A stretch of DNA of 64,000 nt from Papillibacter cinnamivorans DSM 12816 (GCF_900176335.1 NZ_FWXW01000006.1:112843-176842), one strand, 5' to 3'; shown: positions 33,459 to 42,936, counted from the stretch's first letter. Translations and numbers: made by a program. Notes: generated by a model from the sequence alone, not told the origin.

Positions 33459-34982
33459 ATGGAATATATCATTGAAATGTTGGGCATTACAAAGGAATTT
33501 CCCGGCATCCGGGCCAACGACAACGTCACCCTGCAGGTAAAGCGGGGTGAAATTCACGCCCTGCTGGGGGAGAACGGCGCTGGGAAGTCCACCCTCATGA
33601 GCATTCTGTTCGGAATGTATCAGCCGGACGGGGGAGTCATCAAAATCCGCGGCAAGGAGGTCCGGCTGGGAGGACCTAAGGAAGCCAACCACTTGGGCAT
33701 CGGCATGGTCCACCAGCATTTCAAGCTGGTGGAGAGCTTCACGGTGCTGGAAAACATCGTGCTGGGAGTGGAAGACACCCGGGGCGGCTTTCTGGACATG
33801 ACCCTTGCCCGGAAAAAGGTGCTGGCACTGAGCGAAAAATACAGTTTCGCCATCGATCCGGACGCTTTGATTTCCGAAATCACGGTGGGAATGCAGCAGC
33901 GGGTGGAAATCCTGAAGATGCTGTACCGGGACAACGAAATTTTAATCTTTGACGAACCTACGGCGGTGCTGACGCCCCAGGAGATCGACGAGCTGATGCA
34001 TATTATGGAGGGGCTTGCCGCGGAAGGAAAGTCCATCCTTTTTATCACCCACAAGCTAAACGAGATCAAACGGGTGGCCAATCGGTGCACCGTTTTGCGC
34101 CTGGGGAAGTGCATCGGAACGGTAAACGTTAACGAGGTGAGCAAGGAAGAGCTTTCCCAGATGATGGTGGGCCGACCCGTGGACCTGAAAATCGAGAAGA
34201 AGGAACACACGCCGGGGGAGCCGGTGCTGGAGGTGCAGAACCTGCGGGTGAAGGCGAAAAATTCCAGCAAGGACAAGGTGAAAAACGTGAGCTTTCAGGT
34301 CCGGGAAGGGGAAATCGTCTGTATCGCCGGGGTGGACGGCAACGGGCAGAGCGAACTGGTCTTTGCCCTTACCGGGCTGATCCCCCCCGACGGAGGCAGG
34401 ATCCTTTTCGAAGACGAGGACATCACGGAAAAGAGCATCCGCTACCGGAACTCCCACGGCTTTTCCCATATCCCGGAGGACCGTCACAAATACGGATTGA
34501 TTCTGGACTACAACCTGGCGGAAAATCTGATCCTTCAGGAATATTTTACGCCGAAATACTGTTCCCACGGTTTTCTGAAAAAAGATCGGATTTATAAAAA
34601 CGCCCGGGAGCTCATCGATAAATTCGACATCCGCAGCGGTTCGGGGCCCTATACCCCCATGCGCAGCGTCTCCGGAGGCAATCAACAGAAGACCATCGCC
34701 GCCAGGGAGATCGGGCGGGATCCCACGCTGCTTCTGGCGGTGCAGCCCACCCGGGGCCTGGACGTGGGAGCCATCGAATACATGCACCGGCAGATCGTCC
34801 ACCAGCGGGACGAGGGGAAGGCGGTGCTGCTGGTGTCCTTCGACCTGGGCGAAGTGATGAACCTGAGCGACAGGATCCTGGTGATGTATGAGGGCGAAAT
34901 AGTGGCCAATGTGCATCCCAAAGAGGTAACCGAGCAGGAGCTGGGCCTCTACATGGCGGGCTCGAAAAGGAGTGATGCCTGA
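33459..34982 (+). CDS. Nucleoside ABC importer, duplicated ATP-binding subunit
   Basis: 507 residues with two ABC domains in tandem, as in sugar and nucleoside importers. The first has Walker A GENGAGKST and Walker B LIFDEPTAVL. In the second the P-loop reads GVDGNGQSEL, the degenerate form usual in these proteins, and the signature SVSGGNQQK and LLAVQPTRGLD follow. It drives import of the solute caught by the BMP lipoprotein. It follows the intercistronic hairpin and overlaps the first permease gene by one base, so the two are translationally coupled. Confidence 0.95.
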   Translation: MEYIIEMLGITKEFPGIRANDNVTLQVKRGEIHALLGENGAGKSTLMSILFGMYQPDGGVIKIRGKEVRLGGPKEANHLGIGMVHQHFKLVESFTVLENIVLGVEDTRGGFLDMTLARKKVLALSEKYSFAIDPDALISEITVGMQQRVEILKMLYRDNEILIFDEPTAVLTPQEIDELMHIMEGLAAEGKSILFITHKLNEIKRVANRCTVLRLGKCIGTVNVNEVSKEELSQMMVGRPVDLKIEKKEHTPGEPVLEVQNLRVKAKNSSKDKVKNVSFQVREGEIVCIAGVDGNGQSELVFALTGLIPPDGGRILFEDEDITEKSIRYRNSHGFSHIPEDRHKYGLILDYNLAENLILQEYFTPKYCSHGFLKKDRIYKNARELIDKFDIRSGSGPYTPMRSVSGGNQQKTIAAREIGRDPTLLLAVQPTRGLDVGAIEYMHRQIVHQRDEGKAVLLVSFDLGEVMNLSDRILVMYEGEIVANVHPKEVTEQELGLYMAGSKRSDA

Positions 34983-36121
34983 TGGACGACAACAAGAGCA
35001 CTCCCGGGAAGTCCCCGGGAAGGTGGAACAGGCTGGCAGATTTTCGGCTGGACGCCATGTCCGGTCCCGCCGGTTCGGTGGGCGCCATCGTGGTGGGGCT
35101 TCTTTTCGGACTTATCATTCTGTACATCAGCAACCCGGACAAGGCTATCGACGGGTTTCTCTGCATTCTTACCGGGGGCCTTACCCGGGGGGGACTCCGG
35201 GGCGTCGGACAGGTACTGTATTTTGCAACGCCCATCATCATGACGGGGCTTTCCGTGGGCTTTGCTTTTAAAACCAACCTCTTCAACATCGGCACTCCCG
35301 GCCAGTACATTATGGGAGCCTACGCGGCGGTGCTGGTGGGCGTGACCGGAACGGGAATCCCAGATTCCATCCACTGGGTTGTGGCCCTGCTGGCGGCCTG
35401 CGTAGCCGGAGGGCTCTGGGCGGTGCTCCCGGGGGTTTTGAAAGCGTTTCTCAATGTAAATGAGGTCATCTCCTGCATCATGATGAACTATATCGGAATG
35501 TACCTCGTCAATTACCTCATCATCAGCAACAAGTCCCTGTACAACCAACTCACCAGCCGCACCATGGCGGTGCCGGCGGAGGCGAATATCCCCAAAATGG
35601 GTCTCAACCAGATCTTCCCCAATTCCAGCGTCAACGGAGGGATCATCATCGCCCTGGTCCTGGCCGTGCTGATGTACATCATCCTGCAGAAGACGAAATT
35701 CGGATATGAGCTGAAGGCCTGCGGCTTTAACCGGGATGCGAGCCGCTACGCCGGGATCAACGAGAAGCGGAGCGTTATTTTATCCATGGTGATTGCGGGA
35801 GGACTGGCCGGAATCGGCGGCGCGCTGTTTTACCTCGCTGGCTCCGGTACCTATATCGACGTGGTGGACGTGCTGGCGGAGGCGGGCTTCGACGGGATCC
35901 CCGTGGCCCTTCTGGGCCTGTCCAATCCCATCGGCGTGGTGCTGGCGGGGATCTTCATCGCCTACATCACGGTGGGGGGCACCTATATGCAGCTGTACAG
36001 CTTCGTCCCTGAGATCATCGACATCATCGTGTCCGCCATCATCTATTTCAGCGCCTTCGCACTGATCTTCCGATTCCTCCTCCAGAGGATCGCCGGCAGA
36101 AAGAGAGGGGAAGCACAATGA
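34982..36121 (+). CDS. Nucleoside ABC importer, permease subunit 1
   Basis: 379 residues with about ten membrane segments after a polar N-terminal 35 residues. It has the BPD_transp_2 pattern: FATPIIMTGLSVGFAFKTNLFNIGTPGQYIMGAY and GFDGIPVALLGLSNPIGVVLAGIF. These match the NupP/YufP type permeases of BMP systems. ATG overlaps the ATPase stop, and its own end overlaps the second permease start by four bases. Pairs with the next gene to form the membrane channel. Confidence 0.93.
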   Translation: MDDNKSTPGKSPGRWNRLADFRLDAMSGPAGSVGAIVVGLLFGLIILYISNPDKAIDGFLCILTGGLTRGGLRGVGQVLYFATPIIMTGLSVGFAFKTNLFNIGTPGQYIMGAYAAVLVGVTGTGIPDSIHWVVALLAACVAGGLWAVLPGVLKAFLNVNEVISCIMMNYIGMYLVNYLIISNKSLYNQLTSRTMAVPAEANIPKMGLNQIFPNSSVNGGIIIALVLAVLMYIILQKTKFGYELKACGFNRDASRYAGINEKRSVILSMVIAGGLAGIGGALFYLAGSGTYIDVVDVLAEAGFDGIPVALLGLSNPIGVVLAGIFIAYITVGGTYMQLYSFVPEIIDIIVSAIIYFSAFALIFRFLLQRIAGRKRGEAQ

Positions 36122-37071
36122 GCTATGTGTTTTTCCTGTTTCAGCAAACCATGTACTTCACCATTCCTCTGATGGTGGTGGCCCTGGGTGCGCTATACTC
36201 CGAACGCAGCGGCGTCATCAACATCGCCCTGGAAGGAATCATGGTCATGGGGGCCTTTGTGAGCGTCCTGTTCATCCACACCTTTGAGGGGCAGCTGAGC
36301 GGGCAGGCGATGCTTCTGGCAGCTCTGGCCATTGCCGCAGCCTCGGGCGCCGTCTTTTCTCTCCTACACGCCTATGCTTCCATCCACATGAAGGCAAACC
36401 AGGTGATCAGCGGCACGGCGCTGAACATGATGGCTCCCGCCTTTGCCATCTATATCGCGAGGATGATCCAGGGCGTGCAGCAGATCCAGTTCACCAACAC
36501 CTTCCGCATCGAAAAGGTGCCGGTGCTGGGGGACATCCCGTTTTTAGGGCCCCTGTTTTTCCAGAAGGCCTACATCACTACCTATCTGGGAGTGGCGATT
36601 CTGATTCTTGCGGCCACGGTCATGTACAAGACCCGGTTCGGCCTTCGCCTTCGCTCCTGCGGCGAGCATCCCCAGGCGGCCGATTCGGTGGGAATCAGCG
36701 TCTATAAGATGCGCTACGCCGGAACCCTTATTTCCGGAGCTCTGGCGGGAGCGGGGGGACTTATCTTCATCGTGCCCACCACGGTGAACTTCAACGCCAC
36801 GGTGGCGGGCTACGGTTTTCTGGCCCTGGCGGTTCTCATCTTCGGCCAGTGGAAGCCCTACCGGATCGCTCTGGCGGCCCTGTTCTTCGGTTTCATGAAA
36901 ACCGTGTCCGCCGCCTATTCGGGTATTCCGCTGCTTGCCGATCTGGGGATCAACAGCTATTTTTATAAGATGATCCCCTATATCGCCACTCTCGTCGTTC
37001 TCATCTTCAGTTCCAAGAATTCGCAGGCTCCCAAGGCCGAGGGGATTCCCTACGACAAGGGCGCGAGATAA
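36118..37071 (+). CDS. Nucleoside ABC importer, permease subunit 2
   Basis: 317 residues, eight or more membrane segments, NupQ/YufQ type. Conserved stretches are ALGALYSERSGVINIALEGIM, KANQVISGTALNMMAPAFA and RSCGEHPQAADSVGISVYKMR, the last being the EAA-like cytoplasmic loop that meets the ATPase. The ATG at 36118 overlaps the previous stop (ATGA). It ends the operon, and a strong terminator follows directly. Confidence 0.94.
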   Translation: MSYVFFLFQQTMYFTIPLMVVALGALYSERSGVINIALEGIMVMGAFVSVLFIHTFEGQLSGQAMLLAALAIAAASGAVFSLLHAYASIHMKANQVISGTALNMMAPAFAIYIARMIQGVQQIQFTNTFRIEKVPVLGDIPFLGPLFFQKAYITTYLGVAILILAATVMYKTRFGLRLRSCGEHPQAADSVGISVYKMRYAGTLISGALAGAGGLIFIVPTTVNFNATVAGYGFLALAVLIFGQWKPYRIALAALFFGFMKTVSAAYSGIPLLADLGINSYFYKMIPYIATLVVLIFSSKNSQAPKAEGIPYDKGAR

Positions 37072-37083
37072 AAACGTGAAAAG

Positions 37084-37117
37084 GCTGCTGCAAACTTTCG
37101 TTTGCAGCAGCTTTTTT
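37084..37117 (+). terminator. Terminator of the BMP importer operon
   Basis: GCTGCTGCAAAC / GTTTGCAGCAGC, 12-bp perfect stem with a 4-base loop and six T. Confidence 0.92.
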
Positions 37118-37119
37118 AT

Positions 37120-37460
37120 GCCTTTATAACAGTGGAATTTTACTGATACTGTGAGAAGTCTGGACGGGAGCTGCGCGCTCCCCGCTGGGGGTAACTCTTC
37201 TCGCATGAGAAAAGATACGAAAAGAATGCCAAGAGGCCGCGGTCTATTGGATCTCCGAGGAGAGTACTCAGTTAGGCGCTCTTAATGAGCAATCGACTAT
37301 CGGCAGTTTCGAACGCACGGACAGCTCCATGGCAAGAGATCTGTTTTCAGCCCGCAATCGGAGCTCTCCGTATCCTGGCTTGTAGGGCTCTACGGGTCAG
37401 CGAAAATCGAGCCTGTGCGACGATTCAGAAGATTCCCTGTGTGTTCCTAGAAAAAACAAT
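37120..37460. other. Gene-free stretch of unknown role
   Basis: About 340 bases between the importer terminator and capA. No open frame here looks like a protein on either strand. A hairpin-rich start is visible at 37151-37203: GAGAAG pairing with CTTCTC around an inner GGGAGC / GCTCCC. A weak promoter-like pair, TTGCAG (37102-37107) and TATAAC (37125-37130), sits at 17-base spacing. It may hold an unrecognised small RNA or a decayed gene. It does not match RNase P, tmRNA, SRP or 6S core motifs that I can recall. Confidence 0.4.
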
Positions 37461-38732
37461 CTATCTGCTGCCGGAGTCCCATTCGGAGCCAAGAATTTCG
37501 TGGCAGTCGTCCAGAGCTTTCCGGAGTTTCTGATAGACCGCGTCGGTGACGACGGAGGTGTCTCCGGATTCATACTCCTTCATGGCGGAATAGACGTCCA
37601 GAAGGAGATACCGCCGGGGACTCTTCTCCCTGTCCAGCATGAGCAGGGGAATGTAGGAAATGTCCGTGACGGAGGTTTTGCCGGTTTCCAGGTCCTTTGT
37701 GATTTCCAGGTTTAAAATCACCGAAGTGTCCGTGTATTCGTCATTCTGGGAAGAAATAAAGTTTCCCAGAGAGAAGCAGACGAAGCCGGTTTTCGTTTCC
37801 CCGTCCACAGTGGTAAAGGTCCGCTCCTCCATAGGCTCCAGGACGTGTGGGTGCCCCCCCAGGATTATGTCCGCGCCGTTCTGGAAGAAAAGATCCGCCA
37901 GCTCCTCCTGGGCCTGCGTCTGCTTGAGCCGGTATTCCGTCCCCCAATGCACCATGACGCAGATGAGATCGGTTTTCAGCGCCTTGGCGGCATCCAAAGC
38001 GGAAACGATACCCTCCGTGTCGATCTGGGACAGGTTGGTGAGATAGTCCTTATACAGGAGATTGATGCAGTACTCCCTGCCTGCGGGAACTTCAAATCCG
38101 TTGGTTCCGTAAGTAAAGGACAAAAAAGCGATAGAGATGCCGCCCACCTCTTTTACGACAATCCCGCCGGAGTTTTCCTTATCCTCCAATGAGGCGTAAG
38201 TCCCTATATGGGAAATGCCGGCCTGGTCCAGAACCGAGAGTGTGTTCACCAAACCGGAATATCCCCGGTCCATGGCGTGATTGTTGGCGGTGGAAACCAG
38301 GTCTATGCCGATGTCTTTCAGGTTTTCCGCCAGAACTTCCGGCGTGTTGAACCTGGGATAACCGGAATAGTCCGGCCCGCCGGCAAAAGTGGTTTCCAGG
38401 TTTCCCACGGCCAGATCCGCCGACAGAAGAATGTTCTTCACATACTGCAAAGAGGGGGAATAGTCGTATGTCCCTGCGGATGAGTCGTAAGCGTCGCGGT
38501 TCTGGGGCCCGTGGCACATGATGTCACCCACCACGGACAGGGTGATAACTGCGGTACCGGGAGTGGGCTCCGGCGTCGGAGAGGCAGTCTCCGCGGGCTG
38601 GCCGGAAACGGACGCGGGCGCCGGAGAAAAGGAGAGGAGCCGGCTTCCCGTCACCAGCGCCAAAATCACCGCAAGAACGATAAAAACGGAGAGCAGCCTG
38701 CGGATGCCGCCACCGGATTCCTTTGAATTCAT
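37461..38732 (-). CDS. CapA-family (poly-gamma-glutamate-type) metallophosphatase-like protein
   Basis: 423 residues. A membrane anchor at about 12-32 is followed by a Pro/Thr/Ser-rich linker and the CapA domain. Visible motifs are VVGDIMCHG (metal-binding start), DLAVGNLETTF, VSTANNHAMDRG, MVHWGTEY and ILGGHPHVLEPME, the set of His and Asp residues of the metallophosphoesterase-like fold. Family members act in capsule or poly-gamma-glutamate assembly, but many clostridial copies have no capsule neighbours, as here, and the substrate is unknown. Only a weak ribosome site precedes the ATG. It lies upstream of nothing obvious and downstream of the Nudix gene. Confidence 0.88.
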   Translation of the reverse strand: MNSKESGGGIRRLLSVFIVLAVILALVTGSRLLSFSPAPASVSGQPAETASPTPEPTPGTAVITLSVVGDIMCHGPQNRDAYDSSAGTYDYSPSLQYVKNILLSADLAVGNLETTFAGGPDYSGYPRFNTPEVLAENLKDIGIDLVSTANNHAMDRGYSGLVNTLSVLDQAGISHIGTYASLEDKENSGGIVVKEVGGISIAFLSFTYGTNGFEVPAGREYCINLLYKDYLTNLSQIDTEGIVSALDAAKALKTDLICVMVHWGTEYRLKQTQAQEELADLFFQNGADIILGGHPHVLEPMEERTFTTVDGETKTGFVCFSLGNFISSQNDEYTDTSVILNLEITKDLETGKTSVTDISYIPLLMLDREKSPRRYLLLDVYSAMKEYESGDTSVVTDAVYQKLRKALDDCHEILGSEWDSGSR

Positions 38733-38829
38733 ATCGCGCGAACACCTGAGCCTTTCTTAGCGCTGGAGTGAGCCTGTTTCCTTTTTCCCTGCGGCATGGA
38801 CAAGCCCGAGCGTTTATGGTATCCTTTCT

Positions 38830-39468
38830 TTACCGGCTGGAACCGCAGCCATATTCCCATTCCTTCAGTTCTTCCGTCAGGCTGCGTGTGATTCTGGCGG
38901 TAAGGCCCCAGATGATATATTCCCGGTATTCGTAGAAAAGAACGGGCTGGCTGAAGGGCCGCCATTTGTAGTTTCTCCCGTTGGGGATCTTATCAAAGGG
39001 AAATTCAATATTGAGATTGGGCGAATAGGAAACCTTGTAGATATCGGGGCTGTTTTCCATAAAGTAGCTCACCGGAACCGTGAACACCTCCTCCACCTCG
39101 TCGCGGTTTATGGCCAGAGAGTCCAGACCCGTGTGAAGAAGCCCCACGTAGGGATAAACGCTGAAATTGCTGTCCCGGATGATATAGTCCAGCTCTCCCA
39201 GCAGTTCGATCTTTTCCGAAGGAACCCCGATTTCCTCATAGGTTTCCCGAAGGGCCGCCTGCCGGAAGTCCTCGTCCACCTCCACTCCGCCTCCGGGAAA
39301 AGAGATCTCCCCCGGCTGCGTGGGTATGGTCTTGGATCTCACTTCAAACAGGATATGGAGCTCTCCCTCCCGTTCGATCAGGGGAAGGAGGACGGCGAAA
39401 TAGCGGTTGATTTCCAGAGGCTTTGGCTTTTTCTCTCTCAGGATGGTTTTAATTGTTTCCAAATCCAT
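38830..39468 (-). CDS. Nudix hydrolase (CoA pyrophosphatase-like)
   Basis: 212 residues. The Nudix box is intact (GVEVDEDFRQ then AALRETYEEIGV), with the preceding PGEISFPGG, the arrangement typical of CoA diphosphatases (NudL/YeaB/PCD1 family) that cut CoA or acyl-CoA to phosphopantetheine and 3',5'-ADP. The start at 39468 has AAAGGGA nearby; the longer frame upstream is not convincing. The adjacent divergent gene is a phosphopantetheinyl transferase, which uses CoA, so a link in CoA turnover is attractive but is inference. Confidence 0.88.
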   Translation of the reverse strand: MDLETIKTILREKKPKPLEINRYFAVLLPLIEREGELHILFEVRSKTIPTQPGEISFPGGGVEVDEDFRQAALRETYEEIGVPSEKIELLGELDYIIRDSNFSVYPYVGLLHTGLDSLAINRDEVEEVFTVPVSYFMENSPDIYKVSYSPNLNIEFPFDKIPNGRNYKWRPFSQPVLFYEYREYIIWGLTARITRSLTEELKEWEYGCGSSR

Positions 39469-39650
39469 GCAGACGATCCCTTTCTTGCAGAATGAAGTCC
39501 TATCTATCTTTATACCGGTTTTTGCCCCATAAGTAAAGCCCCGGCGGCGGAATTGAGCATCTTTCTTCGCTCCCGGACAAAACAAGGGAGGCGGGGAGCC
39601 GGATTTTATGCCTTACGGCGTCTTACGGGACCGGAGAGGGAGGATCGGAA

Positions 39651-40277
39651 ATGGGAATCCGGGTCTTTGCGGCGGTCCTGCCGCCGGAGCTCCGCAAAGG
39701 AGAAACGGCGGTGGGCGTGCGACTGCTGCCCCGGGAGATACGAGAGCGCATCCGCGGGATCCAGAACCCCCGGCGGCGGCGGGAGAGCCTGTGGGGGTAC
39801 CTGCTGCTGCGGTATACCGCCGAGGCGGTTTTCGGGTTTTCCGGGCTTCCGGCAGTCGAATATCAGGCGAAGGGAAAGCCGGTGTTTTCGGAACATCCCG
39901 GCGCGTATTTCAGCATCAGCCACTCGGGGGAAATTGTTTTGTGCGCCGCAGGAGACGCCCCGGTGGGTGCCGACGTGGAGCGGATCCGGCCCGTCCGCCC
40001 TTCCGCCCTGAAGCGGATGTCCGGGGAAGAAGCGGCCCCTTCCGTTTCGGAAGAGAAGGCGCTGCAGCGCTTTTTTGAAGCCTGGGTCCTCCGGGAGGCA
40101 GAAGGGAAACGAGGGGGAGAGGGGATTTCCGGAAAGCTCCGGGATGCCGGCATGCCGGCTGGGGGATTTTCCCGGCTGTATTCCGACCTTAAGGGATACT
40201 GCGCCGCCGTCTCGTCCGATTCCTGCGACTTTCCGGAACACATAGAAATACCAGATCCGGAGAGACTCTGGAAATGA
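39651..40277 (+). CDS. 4'-Phosphopantetheinyl transferase (Sfp type)
   Basis: 208 residues. It moves phosphopantetheine from CoA onto carrier proteins. Family motifs are present: AYFSISHSGEIVLCA (substrate loop), GADVERIRP (metal-binding Asp-x-Glu) and FFEAWVLREAEGK, the WxxKEA-type helix with Arg replacing the first Lys. GAGGGAGG precedes the ATG. No carrier-protein, NRPS or PKS gene is in the window; a housekeeping ACP or a distant cluster may be its target. The stretch 39469-39650 before it has no other gene. Confidence 0.85.
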   Translation: MGIRVFAAVLPPELRKGETAVGVRLLPREIRERIRGIQNPRRRRESLWGYLLLRYTAEAVFGFSGLPAVEYQAKGKPVFSEHPGAYFSISHSGEIVLCAAGDAPVGADVERIRPVRPSALKRMSGEEAAPSVSEEKALQRFFEAWVLREAEGKRGGEGISGKLRDAGMPAGGFSRLYSDLKGYCAAVSSDSCDFPEHIEIPDPERLWK

Positions 40278-40290
40278 TAAAACGAAGCCC

Positions 40291-40334
40291 AAACAAATCC
40301 TCCTTTTGGAATTTTCCGAGGGGAGGATTTGTTT
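40291..40334 (+). terminator. Hairpin after the Sfp-type gene
   Basis: AAACAAATCCTCC / GGAGGATTTGTTT, a perfect 13-bp stem with an 18-base loop, starting 13 bases after the stop. The second arm ends in TTTGTTT but no longer T run follows. Confidence 0.6.
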
Positions 40335-40564
40335 CGCGCCCCGCCCGCAAACGGACGGCTGAATAAAAAATAAATCGGTCATACTCCGGTAAAAGCCCTG
40401 TTCTTTTTTGGAAAAGAGGGATACAATGATTTCTGAATTTATTCCGGCAGGCGGGAAGAGAAATTCGGACCGAGGCCCGGCCGCCTGCGGGGAGAGCCGA
40501 GTCTAAACGGCGGCGGCCAGGCATATTCTTATTCCGGATACGGGATTTATCGGAGGAAAATACC

Positions 40565-41371
40565 ATGGAATTTATCAAGGCGATTTTATACGGCATTATC
40601 CAGGGGATCACCGAGTGGCTGCCCATCAGCAGCACCGGGCATATGATCCTCTTTGAGGAATTCGCGCCTCTGGGCCTGGGCGACGCGTTCCGGAGCGTCT
40701 TTCTGGTAGTGATCCAGCTGGGTTCCATCCTGGCGGTGGTGGTCCTTTTTTTTCACAAGCTCAATCCCTTTTCTCCCAGAAAAAACAAAGAGGAGCGAAG
40801 AGAAACCTGGTCGCTGTGGGGGAAGGTGCTTGTGGCGGTGATCCCCGCAGGTATCATCGGCGTTGTCTTTAACGATGAGATCGACCGGCTGTTTTTCCGC
40901 CCTCAGGTGGTGGCGGCCACCCTGATTCTTTACGGCGTATTGTTCATCCTCCTGGAGAGAAGAAAGCGGAAACCCACTATCCGGAGCTTCCATGAGCTGG
41001 GCTACAGAGAAGCTCTGCTCATCGGGGCCTGCCAGGTGCTGGCCCTGGTTCCCGGCACCTCCCGCTCGGGAGCCACGATTCTGGGAGCCGTATTCCTGGG
41101 TTCTTCCCGGGTGGTGGCCTCGGAGTTTTCCTTCTTCCTGGCAATTCCCGTAATGCTGGGGGCGAGCCTTCTGAAGCTGGCGGAAGCCGGCGGGGGGTTC
41201 AGCACGCTGGAATGGAGCGTACTTATAATGGGGGCGGTCACCGCATTCATCGTTTCGATTTTTGCCATCCGGTTCCTGCTGGGATTTATCAAGAGAAACG
41301 ACTTTACGGCCTTCGGATATTACCGCATCGTTCTGGGGCTTCTGGTGCTGCTCTATTTTTCCCTCCGGTGA
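40565..41371 (+). CDS. uppP: Undecaprenyl-diphosphatase UppP/BacA
   Basis: Recycles the lipid carrier undecaprenyl diphosphate for wall and glycan synthesis; overexpression gives bacitracin resistance. 268 residues, usual length, with about eight membrane segments. The catalytic motifs are present: GIIQGITEWLPISSTGHMIL near the start (E and the ISSTGH), and LVPGTSRSGATILGA later (PGxSRSGAT). GGAGGAAA precedes the ATG. The gene stands alone with its own terminator. The 287-base gap before it holds the previous hairpin and a weak -10 like TACAAT at 40422 but no gene. Confidence 0.95.
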   Translation: MEFIKAILYGIIQGITEWLPISSTGHMILFEEFAPLGLGDAFRSVFLVVIQLGSILAVVVLFFHKLNPFSPRKNKEERRETWSLWGKVLVAVIPAGIIGVVFNDEIDRLFFRPQVVAATLILYGVLFILLERRKRKPTIRSFHELGYREALLIGACQVLALVPGTSRSGATILGAVFLGSSRVVASEFSFFLAIPVMLGASLLKLAEAGGGFSTLEWSVLIMGAVTAFIVSIFAIRFLLGFIKRNDFTAFGYYRIVLGLLVLLYFSLR

Positions 41372-41396
41372 CGGACAAAATACAAATAATATATAA

Positions 41397-41437
41397 GGGT
41401 CTGAATCTGGCTGCTGCGAGATTCAGACCCGTTTTTT
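41397..41437 (+). terminator. Terminator after uppP
   Basis: GGGTCTGAATCT / AGATTCAGACCC, 12-bp perfect stem with a 10-base loop, then GTTTTTT. It is close to the convergent murC end and may serve both strands. Confidence 0.85.
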
Positions 41438-41461
41438 CTGATCGTATGGTAATGGAAGAAC

Positions 41462-42832
41462 TTATCTCACCAGGGCTTCTCCCACTTTATAGATATCTCC
41501 GGCGCCCACGGTGAGGATCAAATCGCCGGGAGAAGCGATTTCCCGGAGCGCTCCGGTGAGTTCCTCCAGTGTGGCGAAATGCCTGGCACCCGGAATATCC
41601 CGGGCCAGGTCCCGGGAAGAAATCCCGATGGTGTTTTTTTCCCGCGCCGCATAAATTTCCGCCAGGAAAACCAGGTCGGCAAGACCGAGCTCCCGGATAA
41701 AGTCGTCATACAAAGCCTTGGTCCGGGTGTAGGTATGAGGCTGAAAAGCGCAGATGATGCGCCGGTACTCCAGGGTCCTTGCCATGGTGAGAAGCGCGTG
41801 GAGCTCGCTGGGGTGGTGGGCGTAATCGTCATAGATATCGGCTCCCCGGCAGGTGCCCTTGAATTCAAAGCGCCGACCCGCACCGGAAAAGGTGGAAAGC
41901 CCCTGGGTCACCGCTTTTGCCGGCAGCCCCAGCGCGATGGCCGAGGCGGTTGCCGCCAGGGCGTTCAAAATATTGTGGACCCCGGGGACCAGAAGCTCGA
42001 TATGGGCGAAGAATTCCCCTTTATACAGCACATCGAAAGCGGGAAGCCCGTCGTGGTAACAGATGTTTTCGGCCCGGACGTCGGCTTCTTCCCGGAGACC
42101 GAAGGTGATGCGCCTCCGGTTTACAGGGGCGACGGCTTCCATGGCGTTCGGGTCGTCGGCGTTGACGACAACGACGCCGTCTTCGGGCACCAGCCCCGCG
42201 AAGCGGCGGAAGGAGGCCTTGACGGCTTCCAGGTCCTTGAAGTAGTCCAGATGGTCGGCGTCCACATCCAGAATCACCGCAATGGTGGGGAAAAACTGAA
42301 GGAAGGAATCACAGTATTCGCAGGACTCCAGAATGATGGTGCCGCCCCGGCCCACGCGGTGCCCGGCGCCCAGAAGAGGGAGGGTGCCTCCGATCATAAC
42401 GGTGGGGTCGATCCCCGCCGCCATGGCGATGTGGGTGGCCATGGAGGTGGTGGTGGTTTTTCCGTGGGTCCCCGAGATACAAAGGGCGTTGGGATATTCC
42501 CGCATGATGGCGCCCCAGGCCTGGGCGCGTTCAAAGACCGGGATGCCGCGGCTTCTTGCCTCGGCGATCTCCGGGTTGTCATCGTGTACGGCGGCGGTGC
42601 GCACAAGAAAGTCCGCATTTCCTATGTTTTCCGGGCTGTGTCCGATCCGGACGTCGATTCCCAAAGCGCGAAGGTGCTTTGTCAGCTCGCCTTCCTTCAT
42701 ATCGGAACCCGTTACCAGAACGCCTTTTCCCCGAAGCACCTCGGCCAGGGGACACATGGAAACGCCGCCGATGCCTACCAGGTGAGCCCGCTTCCCGGGA
42801 AGGATGTATTTACCGATGTCCAAAGCTGTCAT
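41462..42832 (-). CDS. murC: UDP-N-acetylmuramate-L-alanine ligase
   Basis: Adds L-Ala to UDP-MurNAc, the first peptide step of peptidoglycan precursor synthesis. 456 residues. An N-terminal NAD-like fold starts HLVGIGGVSMCPLAEVL; the ATP loop is GTHGKTTTTS (121-130); and the central domain has HVxA-like segments with SCEYCDSFLQF and DVDADHLD, followed by a C-terminal domain holding DDYAHHPSE. The start at 42832 has GGAGGAGC upstream; an earlier in-frame ATG is less convincing. In Bacillus-type genomes murC stands apart from the mra cluster, as here. spoVG is divergent. Confidence 0.95.
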   Translation of the reverse strand: MTALDIGKYILPGKRAHLVGIGGVSMCPLAEVLRGKGVLVTGSDMKEGELTKHLRALGIDVRIGHSPENIGNADFLVRTAAVHDDNPEIAEARSRGIPVFERAQAWGAIMREYPNALCISGTHGKTTTTSMATHIAMAAGIDPTVMIGGTLPLLGAGHRVGRGGTIILESCEYCDSFLQFFPTIAVILDVDADHLDYFKDLEAVKASFRRFAGLVPEDGVVVVNADDPNAMEAVAPVNRRRITFGLREEADVRAENICYHDGLPAFDVLYKGEFFAHIELLVPGVHNILNALAATASAIALGLPAKAVTQGLSTFSGAGRRFEFKGTCRGADIYDDYAHHPSELHALLTMARTLEYRRIICAFQPHTYTRTKALYDDFIRELGLADLVFLAEIYAAREKNTIGISSRDLARDIPGARHFATLEELTGALREIASPGDLILTVGAGDIYKVGEALVR

Positions 42833-42936
42833 GTATGCTCCTCCAAACTCGGCGGCAGTGCGAAGGTTCCCCGCCGCAGGGATAGTTCCCGTCCAAACCG
42901 CCAACAATAAAGGTGAATCGGGGGACGGAGGAAACT

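Noticed and set aside
37285..37533. An 82-codon plus-strand frame in the 37.1-37.5 kb gap
   Set aside because: No ribosome site, no recognisable domain, and it overlaps the 3' end of capA on the other strand.
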